Assembly (NCBI GenBank): GCA_914767715.1
Contig: OU612067.1
Location: forward strand, 30,354,162 to 30,418,161
Direction: 5' to 3'
Origin: Membranipora membranacea
Lineage: Eukaryota > Bryozoa > Gymnolaemata > Cheilostomatida > Membraniporidae
Length of the DNA: 64,000 nucleotides
The notes beneath the pieces are model-generated. The model was not told where the DNA came from. It worked only from the letters and a program-made list of their open reading frames with translations, and did no database searches. Below, piece after piece: positions 35,489-48,909 of the stretch (position 1 is the first letter of the stretch; each line of letters starts with the position of its first letter). A program made the position numbers and the translations under genes.

Positions 35489-35857
35489 CTACAACAAAAT
35501 AAATAATACTGATCAAGAAATATATATATATATATAAGATTTATCTCATGATTGGTTGATCTGATGAACAACCCCTTCAATTGCACTATGATTGACTACT
35601 GATTAAATCAAAAAAGTTTTTGTAAGTGTTTTATTGTTATTTGTTTTATAATTGTGTCCGTCTATAGTGAAATGCTTTAATCGATCCCATTGCCAGTTGA
35701 CACAAGATGCTTTGAGTAATACGGACAGGTTTTCTTTCTGTAGGTGTCACAAAACAAACAGAATCCAAATTGATATTATGGTGCGCAAGATAATTGTGGC
35801 GGACACTCAAACTGGGAAAGTCTCGTATATCAAAATACCATTTTGGGATAGCTGTGA

Positions 35858-36373
35858 TATAGACAATTTCCTGAGCTCTGATTTAGGCCTCAATTCAGAG
35901 TTGTCTTCTCTCCAGTTTGGTACTTTTAACCAACGCTGCATAGGAAAAACGTGATTAAAAGAGGGTTATCTTGATAACCGCTTATAATAGGAAAAAAATT
36001 ATTTTTGATTCAGAATCTGCAGCATTGTAAACTCTTAGAGACATAGTTTGGGGAAAAAATTTAGTATTTGGATAGTCAATTATAGCATTTTCTGCCTGTT
36101 TTGCGGACAATTTGGCAGAATTTTTCATGAGTTTCGTCACAAAAATATGATTTATCAACATTATCAAACTTCAAATAATTTGGAAACTCTGTCTCCTAGG
36201 GTTTTTAATAGTGCAGACTCTGAATCGAAACTCATTTTTAATCCTAGCATAAGCGGTTTTTAAGATAACCCTCTTTCAGCAGGTTTTTCCTATGCGGCGG
36301 GTTAAAAGTACCAAACTGGAGAGAGGACAACTCCGAATTGAGGCATAAATATGAGCTCAGTAAACTGTCTATT
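35858..36373. repeat. Long palindrome 2 (arms about 230 bases)
   Basis: The left arm from 35858 and the reverse complement of the right arm from 36373 share GCCTCAATTC, CTCTCCAGTTTGGTACTTTT, GCATAGGAAAAAC and AGAGGGTTATCTT, then less similar sequence to the centre near 36110. It resembles a foldback or MITE-type element, with older divergence near the centre. Some short open frames here are arm shadows. Confidence 0.8.
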
Positions 36374-36389
36374 GCAGTAAAAAATGTGG

Positions 36390-39300
36390 CAAATTGGCAA
36401 GCATGATACAGAGGTAACTCAAGAGGTGGTATCCTCTGATGTTAGCAGCAGCAAACCTTTCAGTCGAAAATTTACTAGGATCAAGATGAGCTAAATTAAA
36501 ACAGGCAACATTGAGTAGACACTCGTTATTCACAAAATGACACCGGGAAACATATTATTGTCGATGAATGAATGTAACTCGATGTGGGAGAATTGAAAAT
36601 TGCCACTGATCCTGGAGATGGGATCAGATGTTTACAGAAATCTCCATCCCTGAATTTCTTCTCATGAATATTCAAAGATATACGCATCTATTATGTCTGA
36701 AACTAATTGCTTGTGACATTCTTCGGGCAGATAATTGGAATGCGTTATAATGATAATTCAATCAATTGAAAACATGCCAGGCCCAGAGGAGAGACAGCTT
36801 AGAAAAACATGTAAATTCTTGTAGTGATTAAGTTATGTTATGAGCCAAACAACTGCGATCCCGTTGACCCATGCGTTTTCCTGTAAAGTAAGCAAATTAA
36901 ATGACCTAATTGATTCATCTTGCATTAACCGATAATATTAGCATAGGATTAATTGGGGAGAATACAGGAATAATTAGATTGGGTTCAATATTTATTCTAG
37001 GATTTATTTATTTCTGTTATTTTAAGATGATTATTATTACCTGCTCTGCATATTAGGCTGCTCTGTGGGTGGTGTATTATAAACTATAACCGACTGCTGG
37101 CTTCAAAATGTATCGATCTATGTTCATTTTCACTTTCTTGATTTATATTATTATTTCAATTGTACAAACCCAATTACCAATGTATACAATGTCGATTGAA
37201 ATTTTGTTTTTCTCTCTTCATCAGTATACATCACTATCTACTGTGACAAATTTGGTTTGTAAATGAAGCACAGCAGATCATGTAAACCATGCTTTGAGAC
37301 AAACACATCAAATTTGCATTCACCGATTAGCACATCATAAAAATGACAGTTATTCTGAGCAGCTGCCAAAAATCTGTTGAACTCATAGTGAGCCAGTGTA
37401 CTGAGTTGATTTGCATGATTTGGGTGTGAAATTTCCTGTTTGATAATGATTTAAATGATTTAATTCGCTTTTTAATTTTCACGTGCATAATAACGCTTAC
37501 TTCATTACCCCACACAAGGATGTGATGATTTGCAACATTTTGCAACATTGATAGGGTTCCAAAACATGTTTTCACAGTATGCAACAGGGGGCTTACCTTT
37601 TATAGAGTTATTTTAAAGGGCAACCCGGGTTTCACAGCAGTGCAATAATAGGTAGTAAATAATGTGCTAGGCAGCATCAGCTTTGTGCATTACGCGATGC
37701 AAAACTCAAAGTAGTTGCTCACTCAAAACTGGGTAACACTTCAGCTTAGGGGAGGTTCCAAGATATTGCTGTGATGATGATAGAACACACTTTGCGCATG
37801 TTCACCAATCAATTCAGGTTGGTTATCTTTGCACCGTAGCGAGTGAGCTAATTCAAATGTGCTTGAGTTCCTAAATTATAGTTCTGAACCGGCCCGAACT
37901 GGGTAAAAGTGAGCTTCTATAAGCAAAGTGTAATTAGGTCAATTGGGCCAGTTTGTGGCATTGTCGCTACGGTGCAGAGAGACTCGTATCACAGAGTCGA
38001 TCTGCAAGCAGTATGGATAGAACATAGACTTAATTATAACAGGAACAGGAAACTGCTCTGTGGTATTCTATTTTAGCTGAGTTTGAGCACCTGATGGATG
38101 AAATGTTTCACAAGAATTCTGGCTGAATAATCTTCCGAAATAGATTTTGTCTTTTTCCCTATGCAGAAGGTGCAATCTGCTACTAATCGATGAGAAGTTG
38201 TTTGAAACCATGGTTGCCCTTTAATTCTCACATATGCCATGATGCACTCAAAATAGGCCTTTGTTTTGTGGAGTCATTTTCGGTTTCACTTGCGTAATGT
38301 AGATTACTGTTCAAGGTATTCATTATCACACAAACACATAAATATTCATGAGAAGAGCTGCGTTTCACTGTTTGCTAGTGGAGTGAGGAAGTAAATAATT
38401 TAATATGAAAATCTCTACACATTTTTGAAGTATCTGAGCTCTATACACCTGGTAACGCACATTAGATTGAATTTGAATAAGTGAGATAGATTTCCAGAAA
38501 TTTCACAATAACAGGATCCCGGGAGAACTTCCCATGTTAGCAGCCAGTAAGATCGATTAATTAATTTGATGAGCAGTAGGAAATTTTGCCATTCTGAACC
38601 AATTTTTTTGCCGCTGCTGAGCGAACATGATTTGATAAACTCTTTATTCACATCGTCTCAATGAACGATAGGCTGCTCATTTTAAAAAGTTTTCTATTAA
38701 AAATATTTTATTTGGTGAGTCAAAACAGGGAGTTTTTGTTACTTAGCAAGTTTATTTCGATCCCTTCATTGCATCAGATGTCTGCACACATCGATAATAG
38801 CATCTAACAGAACTAAACTAGCCATATTCAAGCTTTGTGCTCTACCATGTACACTTCACAGCGATAACGATTAGTTTTATAAAAAGTACAAATTTTGTTT
38901 GAACCGACTTCAAGGGTGTGCACCTACTATTCGTGAAAATTTTTTACAAAGTGATATGTGGCAGATAATAATATACAATACTAATAATTAATATAATAAT
39001 TTGACACCAAATAACTCAGTGTATGATGAAATTTGAAGTTCCAAGTAGGTTTTAGCCACAGCAGCAATTACAGGATTTGTGATATCTTCTGGGGTAATAA
39101 TTTTGGTGTGTCACACATAATAAACAATATCTTTCAATGTTTACTCCGAAATTCTGGGGACCATACTGCAAATTCAGAGCATTTTATATGTCATGATTAT
39201 AAATCATGGAGTCATTAAGAGGGGAAAACTTCTGTGGTTGACAGGTTATCTGAAATGTTTTTACAGTGCTCATACTAATTGGACTTAGACCTTTAATATG

Positions 39301-39540
39301 ATGCAAAATATAGGTAGGAGGAAAATTGCCCCATGATCACCTGAAACTGTTGAACTACAGTCCTAATGCTGGTTCAGATATCCTGCATGTTTTTAGTCAT
39401 CACACACACGTACGCAGCAGTTGTGAAACCACTTGTTTTAGGTAAATAGATTACGCATAAACATACAAATATTGTCGGTGTTTCCTGCTTGGGTTGGGAT
39501 GAGCAATACAAGTGGGTTGCAAGTTGTCTATCGAATGGTC
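36390..39540. other. No gene recognised
   Basis: About 3 kb of AT-rich DNA. I see no exon pair, no transposon motif and no repeat shared with the window. Confidence 0.5.
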
Positions 39541-39550
39541 AGAATAAATG

Positions 39551-42155
39551 TGTTGCTATATAAATGAGCAAATAGAAAGGTCAACTTCATCTCATGCACA
39601 GAACCTTGAAGAAACAAGAGTAAAATACTAATATTGATGGAAGAGAAAGGAATTGTTCACTCTGCATTGAAATGGGTAAAACAATATCTGATCTTGAACT
39701 TTTATCATCAAAACTATATGATAGCCACAGTGCTTAATATTGGGCAGCAGGATTTTACTCATAGTGTTTGTTTATTTTTTATAGAATACTACACTGGAAG
39801 GCCAATTTCAGGAGCCAAGCTTGTCAAGGGGCTATTTGGACTTATCATCTTTCTTGTTGTTGACAGGTGAGTTTGCATATTAATATGAGTAAATTTACTC
39901 AGCAACGTTATAAGAGGCATCCTAAACTTGTCTTGATTAACAATTTTTTTGAATATCATAATATTAATGCTTAGGTCATATAAGTTGATACACAAAACAG
40001 GTTTGTGCATCAGCTCTTGTTTTCTAACATATGATTTATATTATGTACATAGTAATAAATGGAGAGAATTAGTGAGATCGTTTTATTGAACCACAGTCAC
40101 TTTGGACTATTTATACAGCCTTTTGTTTTAGACACACTTTAGTTAGCGGTCAGACTTTGCGTTACATATGTAACATGACTACGACTGAGAATCTCAGAGC
40201 AGGCCTAGCTGTTGCTGACACATTGAGCAGGCTGGAGTACAGTATATTATTTTATGTATGTAATTGGTAGACCATTGTTGTCCATAGAACCATAAAATAC
40301 TGGAAGAGAATCCAATATGGGATTGAAGTAACAAAATCCTCATTTGTGTTGTGGGTTCAGGTCTGCTTGCACAGGTTTAATATTCCAGCTTCCAGCACAC
40401 TCAGGTGTATACCTCACCTCATTCAAGAATCACCTATCACAATTCTTCATCTTTAAATACACATATATTAAATCTCATTTGTTTTGATTTTCCTCAAATC
40501 TAAATGATAAAGTTTTATTTTGTAATCCCAATCAACCACTGCAGTCTCCTTCCATCATCAATAAGCTCCAACGAGTAGGCAATTGAAACTGCGAACCAAG
40601 TGCCTTTCTTTATATTATAAAATTAACCTATACACTCCCCAAAGGACTTTACAAATTGGAATTTCACTTTTTAAAGGAAACTTATTTGGGCGACATTCTA
40701 CCTGAGATATCTGTTTCAACAAACTGTGAAGACTATCAGGATGAAATGGTGAGTGTCGCTGGTGTTTTTCTTGTTATCTTTTGTGTTTGGATTTATGCCA
40801 AACGATTTGTCAACCATATAATTCACTGTGGTGTTTGGTGGTGTAACATAATGACGCGGCATGAGCTGGTCTATGAATGACATGTGCTGATGTTTTGGTT
40901 TGTTTCCTTGATGTCATATATTAGGCATCGGGTTTGCACCATCGCCCAAATAATAATTCCAAATGACATGATAGTTATCAACATACCATCACAATATATG
41001 TCATGTAGCAGTACCCCTCTCTACAGCTGGCAACCAATGTCTGTTATACCCTGAATTCAAAATAATAATGCATTTGTGTATTCACATATATATATATATA
41101 CCGTCCAATTGCAATGTATCAAAACAAATGAGGTTGTGTTGCTAGTATATGTTGTATACAAAATATTTTTGATAACTAGGTATATATTTAAATAATTTGT
41201 ATAAAAAGTAGTGTGATATGTTGCCAATGGCAAAATATCCATTAAAAATAATTATTCCGAAATTCTTGTTTTCAAGCATCTGTGTATATTCCTACCTTAC
41301 CTTCTCTCCCAAATGAATTTCTCTTCATTCATTACTTTGTCTGAAGTAATCAGATACTTACATCTTAAATTTCACTAGTGTAATACTTGATATTTTTGCT
41401 CAGACTACAGCTGATATGTTTAAAACTACTCTATGCAGATATCACTGCCGTACGAGGAATCATCATTGGATAGACTTCACATCAAGGTCAGCTATGAACG
41501 CAGAACCGGTCCACGGCTGCAGACATGACCATCATCTGGAATGGTGTTACTCAAGAGACCGACTGATCAGTTCCCTAAGTGGGTCCATTGGAAGGTTGAT
41601 AAGAGGTGATGGCACCTGCCAGCAGCCTTGCCATAACTCAAGCGTAAGTACAAATATGTACAGCGTTAAATGTCAAATAACAAATTGTATTGTGTGGTAT
41701 TTTCTGCCCATGTAGCGGCTGGGCACAGGACAAAATTTCAACTCAACAATTCAAAAAAATGACTGCAACTACAAAAAATAGAATCCCGGAAACGATATGT
41801 AAAACTTAGTTTTATGTATTTTTTAATGCAGTGTAGCGATTATCCAAACATATTAAGTCCATGAGCACGTTTGGTTTTCTGCTAAGTTCATTTCAAAAGG
41901 TTACTTATACACTCTATTCAAATAATTATATACTTATATTTTAACATTGATGTTTTAAATGCAAAAAGAGGAGAAAAAGTATGTAAATGATATATATTTA
42001 TACTTTGAACACTTTCGCTCATGTAATTAACAGTACTGTTTTGAAATTGTAGACAGATTATAGTTTAGTTGGAGGACTCAGTGAGATACTTAAGCCACTC
42101 GAACAGACTCTGCGCTGTGTCAGTGCACAGCTTCAACACTCTGAAAAATAATAAA
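39551..42155 (+). CDS. Tentative spliced gene, unrecognised
   Basis: A TATATAAA at about 39555 and several splice-bounded open stretches suggest a gene, but the model is unsettled. Model 1 uses phase-0 exons 40677-40748 (TYLGDILPEISVSTNCEDY), 41439-41486 (ISLPYEESSLDRLHIK) and 42053-42151 (DYSLVGGLSEILKPLEQ, stop TAA). Model 2 joins 39753-39867 (with hydrophobic LVKGLFGLIIFLVVD), a longer 41439-41643 with strong donor GTAAGTAC, and the same last exon; its phases also fit. AATAAA overlaps the stop (42150-42155). No domain is recognised. RNA evidence would decide between the models. Confidence 0.3.
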
Positions 42156-43400
42156 AACTATATTTCATGGCTCAAGATGTATCATAAAATGATAATGTGA
42201 CTCTTTTGATATACGAGCATATGCTTTATTTTGCTGTATTTGACATTTCCCATGATATTCATGAAATATACATATAGTGCAATTTTATTATCAACCCATA
42301 TATGTGGGTTTTAATTAGTGTTTTTTATTGCCTAAAAATATTTATGCTTTGCTCAATCTTATTCCTGTGGTTTTTACACAGATGATTCTTTACTCTCATT
42401 GAATATATTATTATGATGCAACAAAAGCCTTAAACTAAATCAGTCTTCAAACCAAAAAACAAGCCTCTGAAGGCAACAAGCTTCAATCGAACATTAAATG
42501 CAAACAAACTGTGATAGTTTTTTTATACCATGCAGCTCCAGCTCAAGGAGTTGAAGTTAATCATGGACAGTATTGGCTTACTATAGCAGTGCCGTGCTGT
42601 ATAAACTCTTTATTCACAGGGGTCAACACAAAAAATATTTTTCTTCCACAGCGGGACTTGCTTCTGAACTCATTTGTATCAAAATGGTTGAAAATGTGTT
42701 GGCTGATCATGCTTGCTAGATGAGTGGAGTGAGTATCTTATATAATTTCTAGGAAACTCAAAACCCTCAGATGGTATGAAATGAGAAAGCTCTAAACGGT
42801 TAGATTTTAAATGGAGTTATAGAAAGTTTTTTTCTTATTTAAATTTGTAAATATTAACAAATAACTTTATGCTGAATTTCTTTACATAGGAACCAGAACT
42901 AACAAAGGAATATTTAATTTAAACTAATTTTATCAGCAACATGGTTGAGGGTGCAGGCTATGCAGGAGTTGCCCTTCAACTAACCATGTTGGCATAACCC
43001 CTAAATGGAATACACACACCAAACATAAATAAATGCGCATGAATTACGACAATGAATAATCTCAAGTGATGGAATAACAGAGTCTCTATGGCTTGAAGCC
43101 TGGACACGTGCCTTTATAAGTTATGCATACTAAGCAGGTGGATCACATGAAAACAAAGTTATAAAAATTGAATTGATTTGAGCAATAAAAATAAATTAAA
43201 ATTTTTGATCCATATAAAAACTTATCATATGGAAGCTGCAAACAAAAAGTAAGGTGAATGTTGAAGTTTATATCCTGATGATAGAGGAAGGATATAGTAC
43301 GATGTCCATTCTGTTATTGATGTTGGTGAAGAGAGGCAGCCAGTCTTGGCCACAATTTGAGGTAGTTATTCCCATTCGGTTTGTCTCCGCTTCCGTCTCC
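42156..43400. other. No gene recognised
   Basis: AT-rich spacer between the two tentative genes. The open frame at 42511-42723 has no splice or motif support. Confidence 0.4.
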
Positions 43401-43404
43401 GTCT

Positions 43405-44528
43405 CTATCTCCAGATATTTAATAGTATTACTAAGATGATGACAATAGGCATACATATCCCAAAACCTACCAAGCCTATCCTTTCTCCACTGCAAACAAG
43501 ATAAATAAGATACATATGAATATGATAATATTTAGTTTGCTCAAATATTGTGGATACTATAATTTTGTAAAAAGATACATTCAATTGGATGAGTAAAGGC
43601 ATGGTTTGAAACAATAAAACCACATCGATAAAACTTTATCTATGAGCTGGTTGGGCCTACAAAGCAGGATATGCTGAATGTACTCTTTTTGAGCAGGCAG
43701 ATGGTGCTCAGAGTGTTCATTGTCTAGATGATTCTAGTCAGGTCAAATGAGCGAGAACTAAGTTGTATTGGGATACTTTATTCTTGATACTTCCGTAAAA
43801 AGTACAAGCTGAGTTCAGATGTTGCACCAACTTTAGTACAGTTTAACTTAGCATAAGGATTTGATATTAGGAGAATTCTTTTATGATAATATCTATTGAT
43901 ATAACAAACAAAAAACAGAGAAGTAGTTTTAAATAAAGAATCTACAAATTACCGATTATTATTAGTGAGAATGAGCAACTACAATGCATGCATTTCTCAG
44001 AGTCATAGATCTTAGCATAATTCATTGCACATAATGCCTGTTGTTGCATTTGAGTTATCTCAGTCATCGCTAGCTCCTTGTTTCATTTCTACAGGGTGTA
44101 AATTTTTGTTTAAAATAGTAGAGAAGTAAAGTTGGCAGTCCTTTCTGATATCACCATACAATGTTGCGATGAAAGATTTCCTGGTTATAGCTTCAGTTCA
44201 ATTATACTTACGAACAGCACGAGCGAAACAGCTTCCAGTGGACGATAAAGAAAAATACTAAACTTACCACTTTTGTATTTCTTATCATCTCCAAATCTCA
44301 AGTCATGTCTCTCCTTTCCTTGAACATAAATACCTGCAGCGACAGCGTCCGAATACAGCCAGGCTGACCTACCTCCACTACAATCCCCACTGCTGCCACC
44401 ACTGCTACCTCCCCTACTACCGCTACTGCTGCCTGGATATCTAGAAGATGATCTTGTTCTGGAGTGCCGACATTCTATACGTTTTTTATGAAGAAAATCA
44501 TATTTGCTACATTCATTGATCACAGGTT
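43405..44528 (-). CDS. Tentative gene with Ser/Gly-rich and membrane-anchor exons
   Basis: On the minus strand an exon at 44528-44268 is bounded by acceptor TTTTTTGTCTCCTAG and donor GTAAGT. It encodes ECSKYDFLHKKRIECRHS, a low-complexity SSSGSRGGSSGGSSGDCSGG part and SAWLYSDAVAAGIYV. A second exon, 43489-43405, follows a GTTTGCAG acceptor and encodes ERIGLVGFGICMPIVIILVI, a clear transmembrane helix, then LLNIWR-stop. The phases of the two exons do not match, so at least one exon between them is missing from the model, and no start exon is found. A single-pass membrane protein is a reasonable guess, but the family is unknown. Confidence 0.35.
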
Positions 44529-45589
44529 CTAGGAGACAAAAAACACTCTTAAGCAACCTGACTAGTTTTCTTTCAAAGTTAACTCAACGAGGCAACATAT
44601 AACGCATGCATATCTACTCGCCCATGGTCATGTATGTTAGAATTACACACAGAAAAAAAAAAATGTAATTTCATGGTGGATACTGGTGAAAGCCTGTTTA
44701 CAAAAACTTAAAGGTGTCCGCATGTAGTCCTACCTTTTTCCCTTTATGTATTGGGATTTGAGCCTAACAAGGGTGGATACAAGCCCTGAGAAGAATGGCA
44801 CTAAGTGAAGACTATAACATACGTATTAGGACTTGTAACTTATTTAACTGTTTAGGAAACTTAATAGTAATAGAAATCTCTTGATATGGGCCCTCAACAA
44901 TCCAGTAATGTTTTCTTAGGCAACTGGAAACAAAACAGTCTGGCTACTTAATTGACACCCTAGCTCCGATTTAAAGTCACCCCCTCCTGTGTCCAACTCC
45001 CTTGTGATGTTTTGTTATCATTGGATCAATAGAACACACACTATATGTATCTACTAAGAAAACAATTTAATTGTAGTGGTTAATATTATAAAGCCTGTCT
45101 TGATAAGCTGTTTTGATGATGAAAGGAACAATCCTTGCTGATATTTTTTCTTATTTTCCAATCAAACTTCAATCATCAAAAACTTACCCCTGCCATACAG
45201 CAGCAGTATAGGAGTGCAGCCTATTATGAGACTTCAGAAACTTAGTAGTTTTATACATGCATAGAACAAAAATGTTAAAATCATGGCTTCGATAATTAAT
45301 TACAAGAGTTTATACTCAAATTATTTATATTCTTATATTTTCACACATTTCTTTGATTCAATTGATACAGCAAAAACCTTATAATCTATAATGTATCCGT
45401 TACTATGGTCTTTAGTATATTCAATCATTACAAATAAACTATTTGTCACAGATTTTGTCAACATTAATGAGGCATCGGCACACTTGTACTCAATTCACAT
45501 ATAACTTGTTATGAATGTTCTGTCTTGTGCTCACAGAAATGAGTAAGTCACAGTGACAACTCAAAATCTTGTGTTTTTTTGGAGGAAAT
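44529..45589. other. 3' flank of the minus-strand FReD gene; nothing else supported
   Basis: A minus-strand stretch near 45230-45188 ends in a good donor (GTAAGTTTT) and reads GCTPILLLYG, possibly an exon of the gene at 43.4-44.5 kb. I could not connect it. Confidence 0.3.
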
Positions 45590-48500
45590 TTATGGTCTAG
45601 TGACCCTCATAGTAGCTCCTTGCAGATGCTGCCAGTAATCTGAAGAACATTTCCAGTGAATACCATGACCGTTCATGTTCCCATTCAGGTTAACAGCATA
45701 GCATCTTTTATACCACCAACCACCTAAGAATGCAGAAAACAAGCCTTAGACCTTGGAAAATGTTCAAAATTGTGCTCAGGCTTGTTTCAATGTGGTGTCT
45801 AGAATTAGATAATTGAATAAGATATGAAATTGATCGGGGCTTATGACAGGGAGTAAAAACCTATTGAGGATATAAGCTCAATTTAACCAATGGTTCCGAA
45901 CTTAAACACATTTTGTACAGTACATACAGGGTTGTATTTTTCCACAGCTAGGTGTGCCGGATGACAACTGTAATATCATGCCTAGTGTAAAATAGGGTCT
46001 GCATGTTTCAAGTCCAATAAAATTTGTCGAAACCGGTTGTCCGATACAATTTATAAGGTGTGCAGTGCTTAATGCCAATTGAAACATGCAACAACAGGAT
46101 AAACCTTGTACCAATATATTGATTGCAAGAAAAATGTTAAAGAAATCTAATTGGGTTTTCCAAAAAAATATCGGAGGTCAGAGGTCAGATATCTAGCTAT
46201 GAAACATAAATATATTGCCATGGGTTGGCTGTATTGTACAGGCCCACTAAACTTTGATTAAATCATATTCTCAATCGATATTGTGTCTGCGGATAAAGTG
46301 ACAGTCTTTTGAGTACAGTCAACTCCACAGCAGTACCAGCTGCCTGATTATAAAATGACTTAGTCTGTGGGTAGATTGTGGGTAGTGTATGCACTGTCTC
46401 AGTAACAAACAAATCACTACTTGATAGAAATTTTTAAAGTTTGTTACTGGAATTGGGATATCTGAATGTTTAAGCTCTTCCAACCTTGATATACAGAATT
46501 TGAGAGCAAGGGGTACAAACTGAACACGTCTTTTCTCACCTTCATATTGTTCTGCACAGTTTCTTTCTCCTAGTCCTCTCCCATCATTATCTTGATCTCT
46601 TGTTGTGAAACCAATACCAACATGGACCGCCAACGCATCACCACAAGGTGCTGGTGTGTATTCTAAAACTGCCTGTTGAAAGAAATATGAAACTTAAGAT
46701 AACTTTCACCCTGGTGTTTAAATACTGTTGATATGATCAGAATTGGTGAATATATGAGCCTATATATGGACTATCCGTATGCCCAGCGTCATTGGTGATG
46801 ATATTATGATAAACTTGTGAAGCTATCAGTCAGCTTTTTGTGGTCCTCACCTGCATGCACACAGGCATTTTGGCAGAGACAGTAGACTCTCAATTTAAAG
46901 CTATGGATACCTTGCAATCCATTTGGAAAGCCGATTATGGTGTTGCCATCTGGTTTAGATCCATCATTCACCAATGTCTACCCAAGCTGGATTCCTAACT
47001 TCAGCCCGACGTGACACTAGATATCCTTTATGATGACTGATACACATTATTGAGGAATACCTGTTTTATTCTGTAGTTTTCACCTTCATCACCGACAGAG
47101 AAGGAGCTATACTCAGCCTCTAACTCAATTGTATCATTGGCTGTCATATCAATGTGAAGCTTTGTGTTACCATTACCTGTCAGTAGGTGAATGTGTTCAT
47201 TCCCTGTGAAACGGAAAAAAAAGATTATGTGATGCATAAATTATGAATCAAAATCTTCAACTTTTATTTGTTAATGAACCCAATGATGTTTTATTAGAAC
47301 TGTCTGTCTTGCCCAGCTATCTTTTGCAGGTTATGACCTTTTGAACAAAGTTGTATGGTCAAAAATAAAGTTAAGATTACATCTTTTAATGCTCACTTAC
47401 TGAACATGGTAATGCATCTCTTTTTTTCATGTTCTCTTAAACCTATTACAATACAACCCACCTACCTATCCAATGGGCAGAGTTCAGGTCCCCGAATCCA
47501 TATTGGTAATCCGTCCAGTTTCTGTCAAAGTCGACCGTTAAGGTGCTATCCCTGCGTAAGATCACTGTCCATCCATTGTCAGCATCAAACTCACACCAGG
47601 CTGCTATACTCGTCGTCTCATTAAGTTGAAGTGTATAAATTCCTTCAATAGTATAACCGTTCTCAAAGTACTCATGACAATCTGCAAGGGTAGAAAGAAG
47701 AGAAGCAATTTTGAAAAATCAAAAGTATATCAAGTCATTTGAATCAGTAGGGTAGCAGATAAAGTTGTCATTTGACCACTGATTCAGGCTGTCTATGACT
47801 TTCCCTTATTAGGTAACTGAATGGTGGTTCTTTTTTTATTTTGAATCAGCAGTTAATTTGATGAAACCAACCTGCAAATGTCTGCCTCCCAGCTGATCTT
47901 TGGCATTTACTCTGTGCGACCTATTTCAGCATGCAATAAAAGAAAAAAAACAGAGAGTGTTCATGGTAATTTGTGTGCAATTAATGGTATGAATATTCAA
48001 CAAGTTGAAAGACCTGTATGTTGTCTGCAAATTTGTCAAGAAACAGATGTCAAAGAAATGATTCCATTCTTTCCCAATCTCTTAGTTGAAAAAAGTTATC
48101 TAACAACATTCACATAACTTTTTTTCACAATTTTAAACATATTTTGCATTTCTCACCAGTTAAGTTGACAACAAATGGTAATTGCACCTACTTGATTATA
48201 TCATCAAGAAAAAGAGAAAAGAGTAAGGTCCATTATTCTTATTGTTTTTTGTACAAACAGACTTATAACATGCTTAGGTTTAATGAATGAGAAATAAATA
48301 TGTAGTACTATAATACTCGCAGTTTCAGAAGGCACTACGCAGATAGTCTCATAAAGTGTTAGGGTACTGAATCCAACTTGATTGCTGTCCTCTTTCTGTG
48401 ATCTCGGATCATGTGATGAGTAGCTCAATATGTTACACTGTCTCGTGTTGATATCGTACAGCAGCGCGCTTGGTTCTGTGTATGTAGATGGACTTATCGG

Positions 48501-48909
48501 AAGCATTAATGCTGACATCGCTTCAAACTCGCTTACACCTGTTAATATTTCGATAAATGGCGATGTCTTGCTTGTGGTAAATGAGAACTATAAAGCAAGA
48601 GAAATCATCATGGTTTTACTCTGTAACCGAACAAGCTGCATGTAAAAGATTATACACACTTAAATGCAAAATATTCCAAAATTCCTTATTGTCAATGTAT
48701 TGTTTATTCCAGTCAGATTAGTTATTTAACTTAACATACATACATGTTATTGTGTAGCTGAGAACGCTGGCAGAGCTACTTGAATTCATCAAAATATTCT
48801 TCTGTAATTCTACATATGCCCCCCGGAGTGCCTGGGATGTTAAAACAACTGAAATAGAGCCAGTCACTATAATTATTAGGTGAGCACATATCTTAAACAT
48901 GCTTCCCAC
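45590..48909 (-). CDS. Secreted fibrinogen-related domain protein, 356 aa (FReD-1)
   Basis: Seven exons: 48909-48744, 48538-48309, 47920-47872, 47681-47466, 47203-47061, 46672-46540, 45723-45590. They join in one frame to 356 residues. Residues 1-27 form a signal peptide. Residues 56-148 are an N-terminal region with cysteines, shared only with the gene at 50.3 kb. Residues 149-356 are a FReD of normal length: DCHEYFENGYT, AAWCEFDADNGWTVILRRDS, YGFGDLNSAHWIG, NEHIHLLTGNGNTKLHIDM, NCAEQYEGGWWYKRCYAVNL and a final ATMRVTRP-stop. The calcium loop is intact (D294, D296, D298 in TRDQDND). FReD proteins bind acetylated or other sugars outside cells and often act in innate immunity; the ligand here is not known. 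The exon 2 donor (GTACTA) is weak and is chosen from phase. Confidence 0.88.

Noticed and set aside
35652-36263. Open frames of 60-100 codons around palindrome 2
   Set aside because: Largely composed of the palindrome arms; no independent support.
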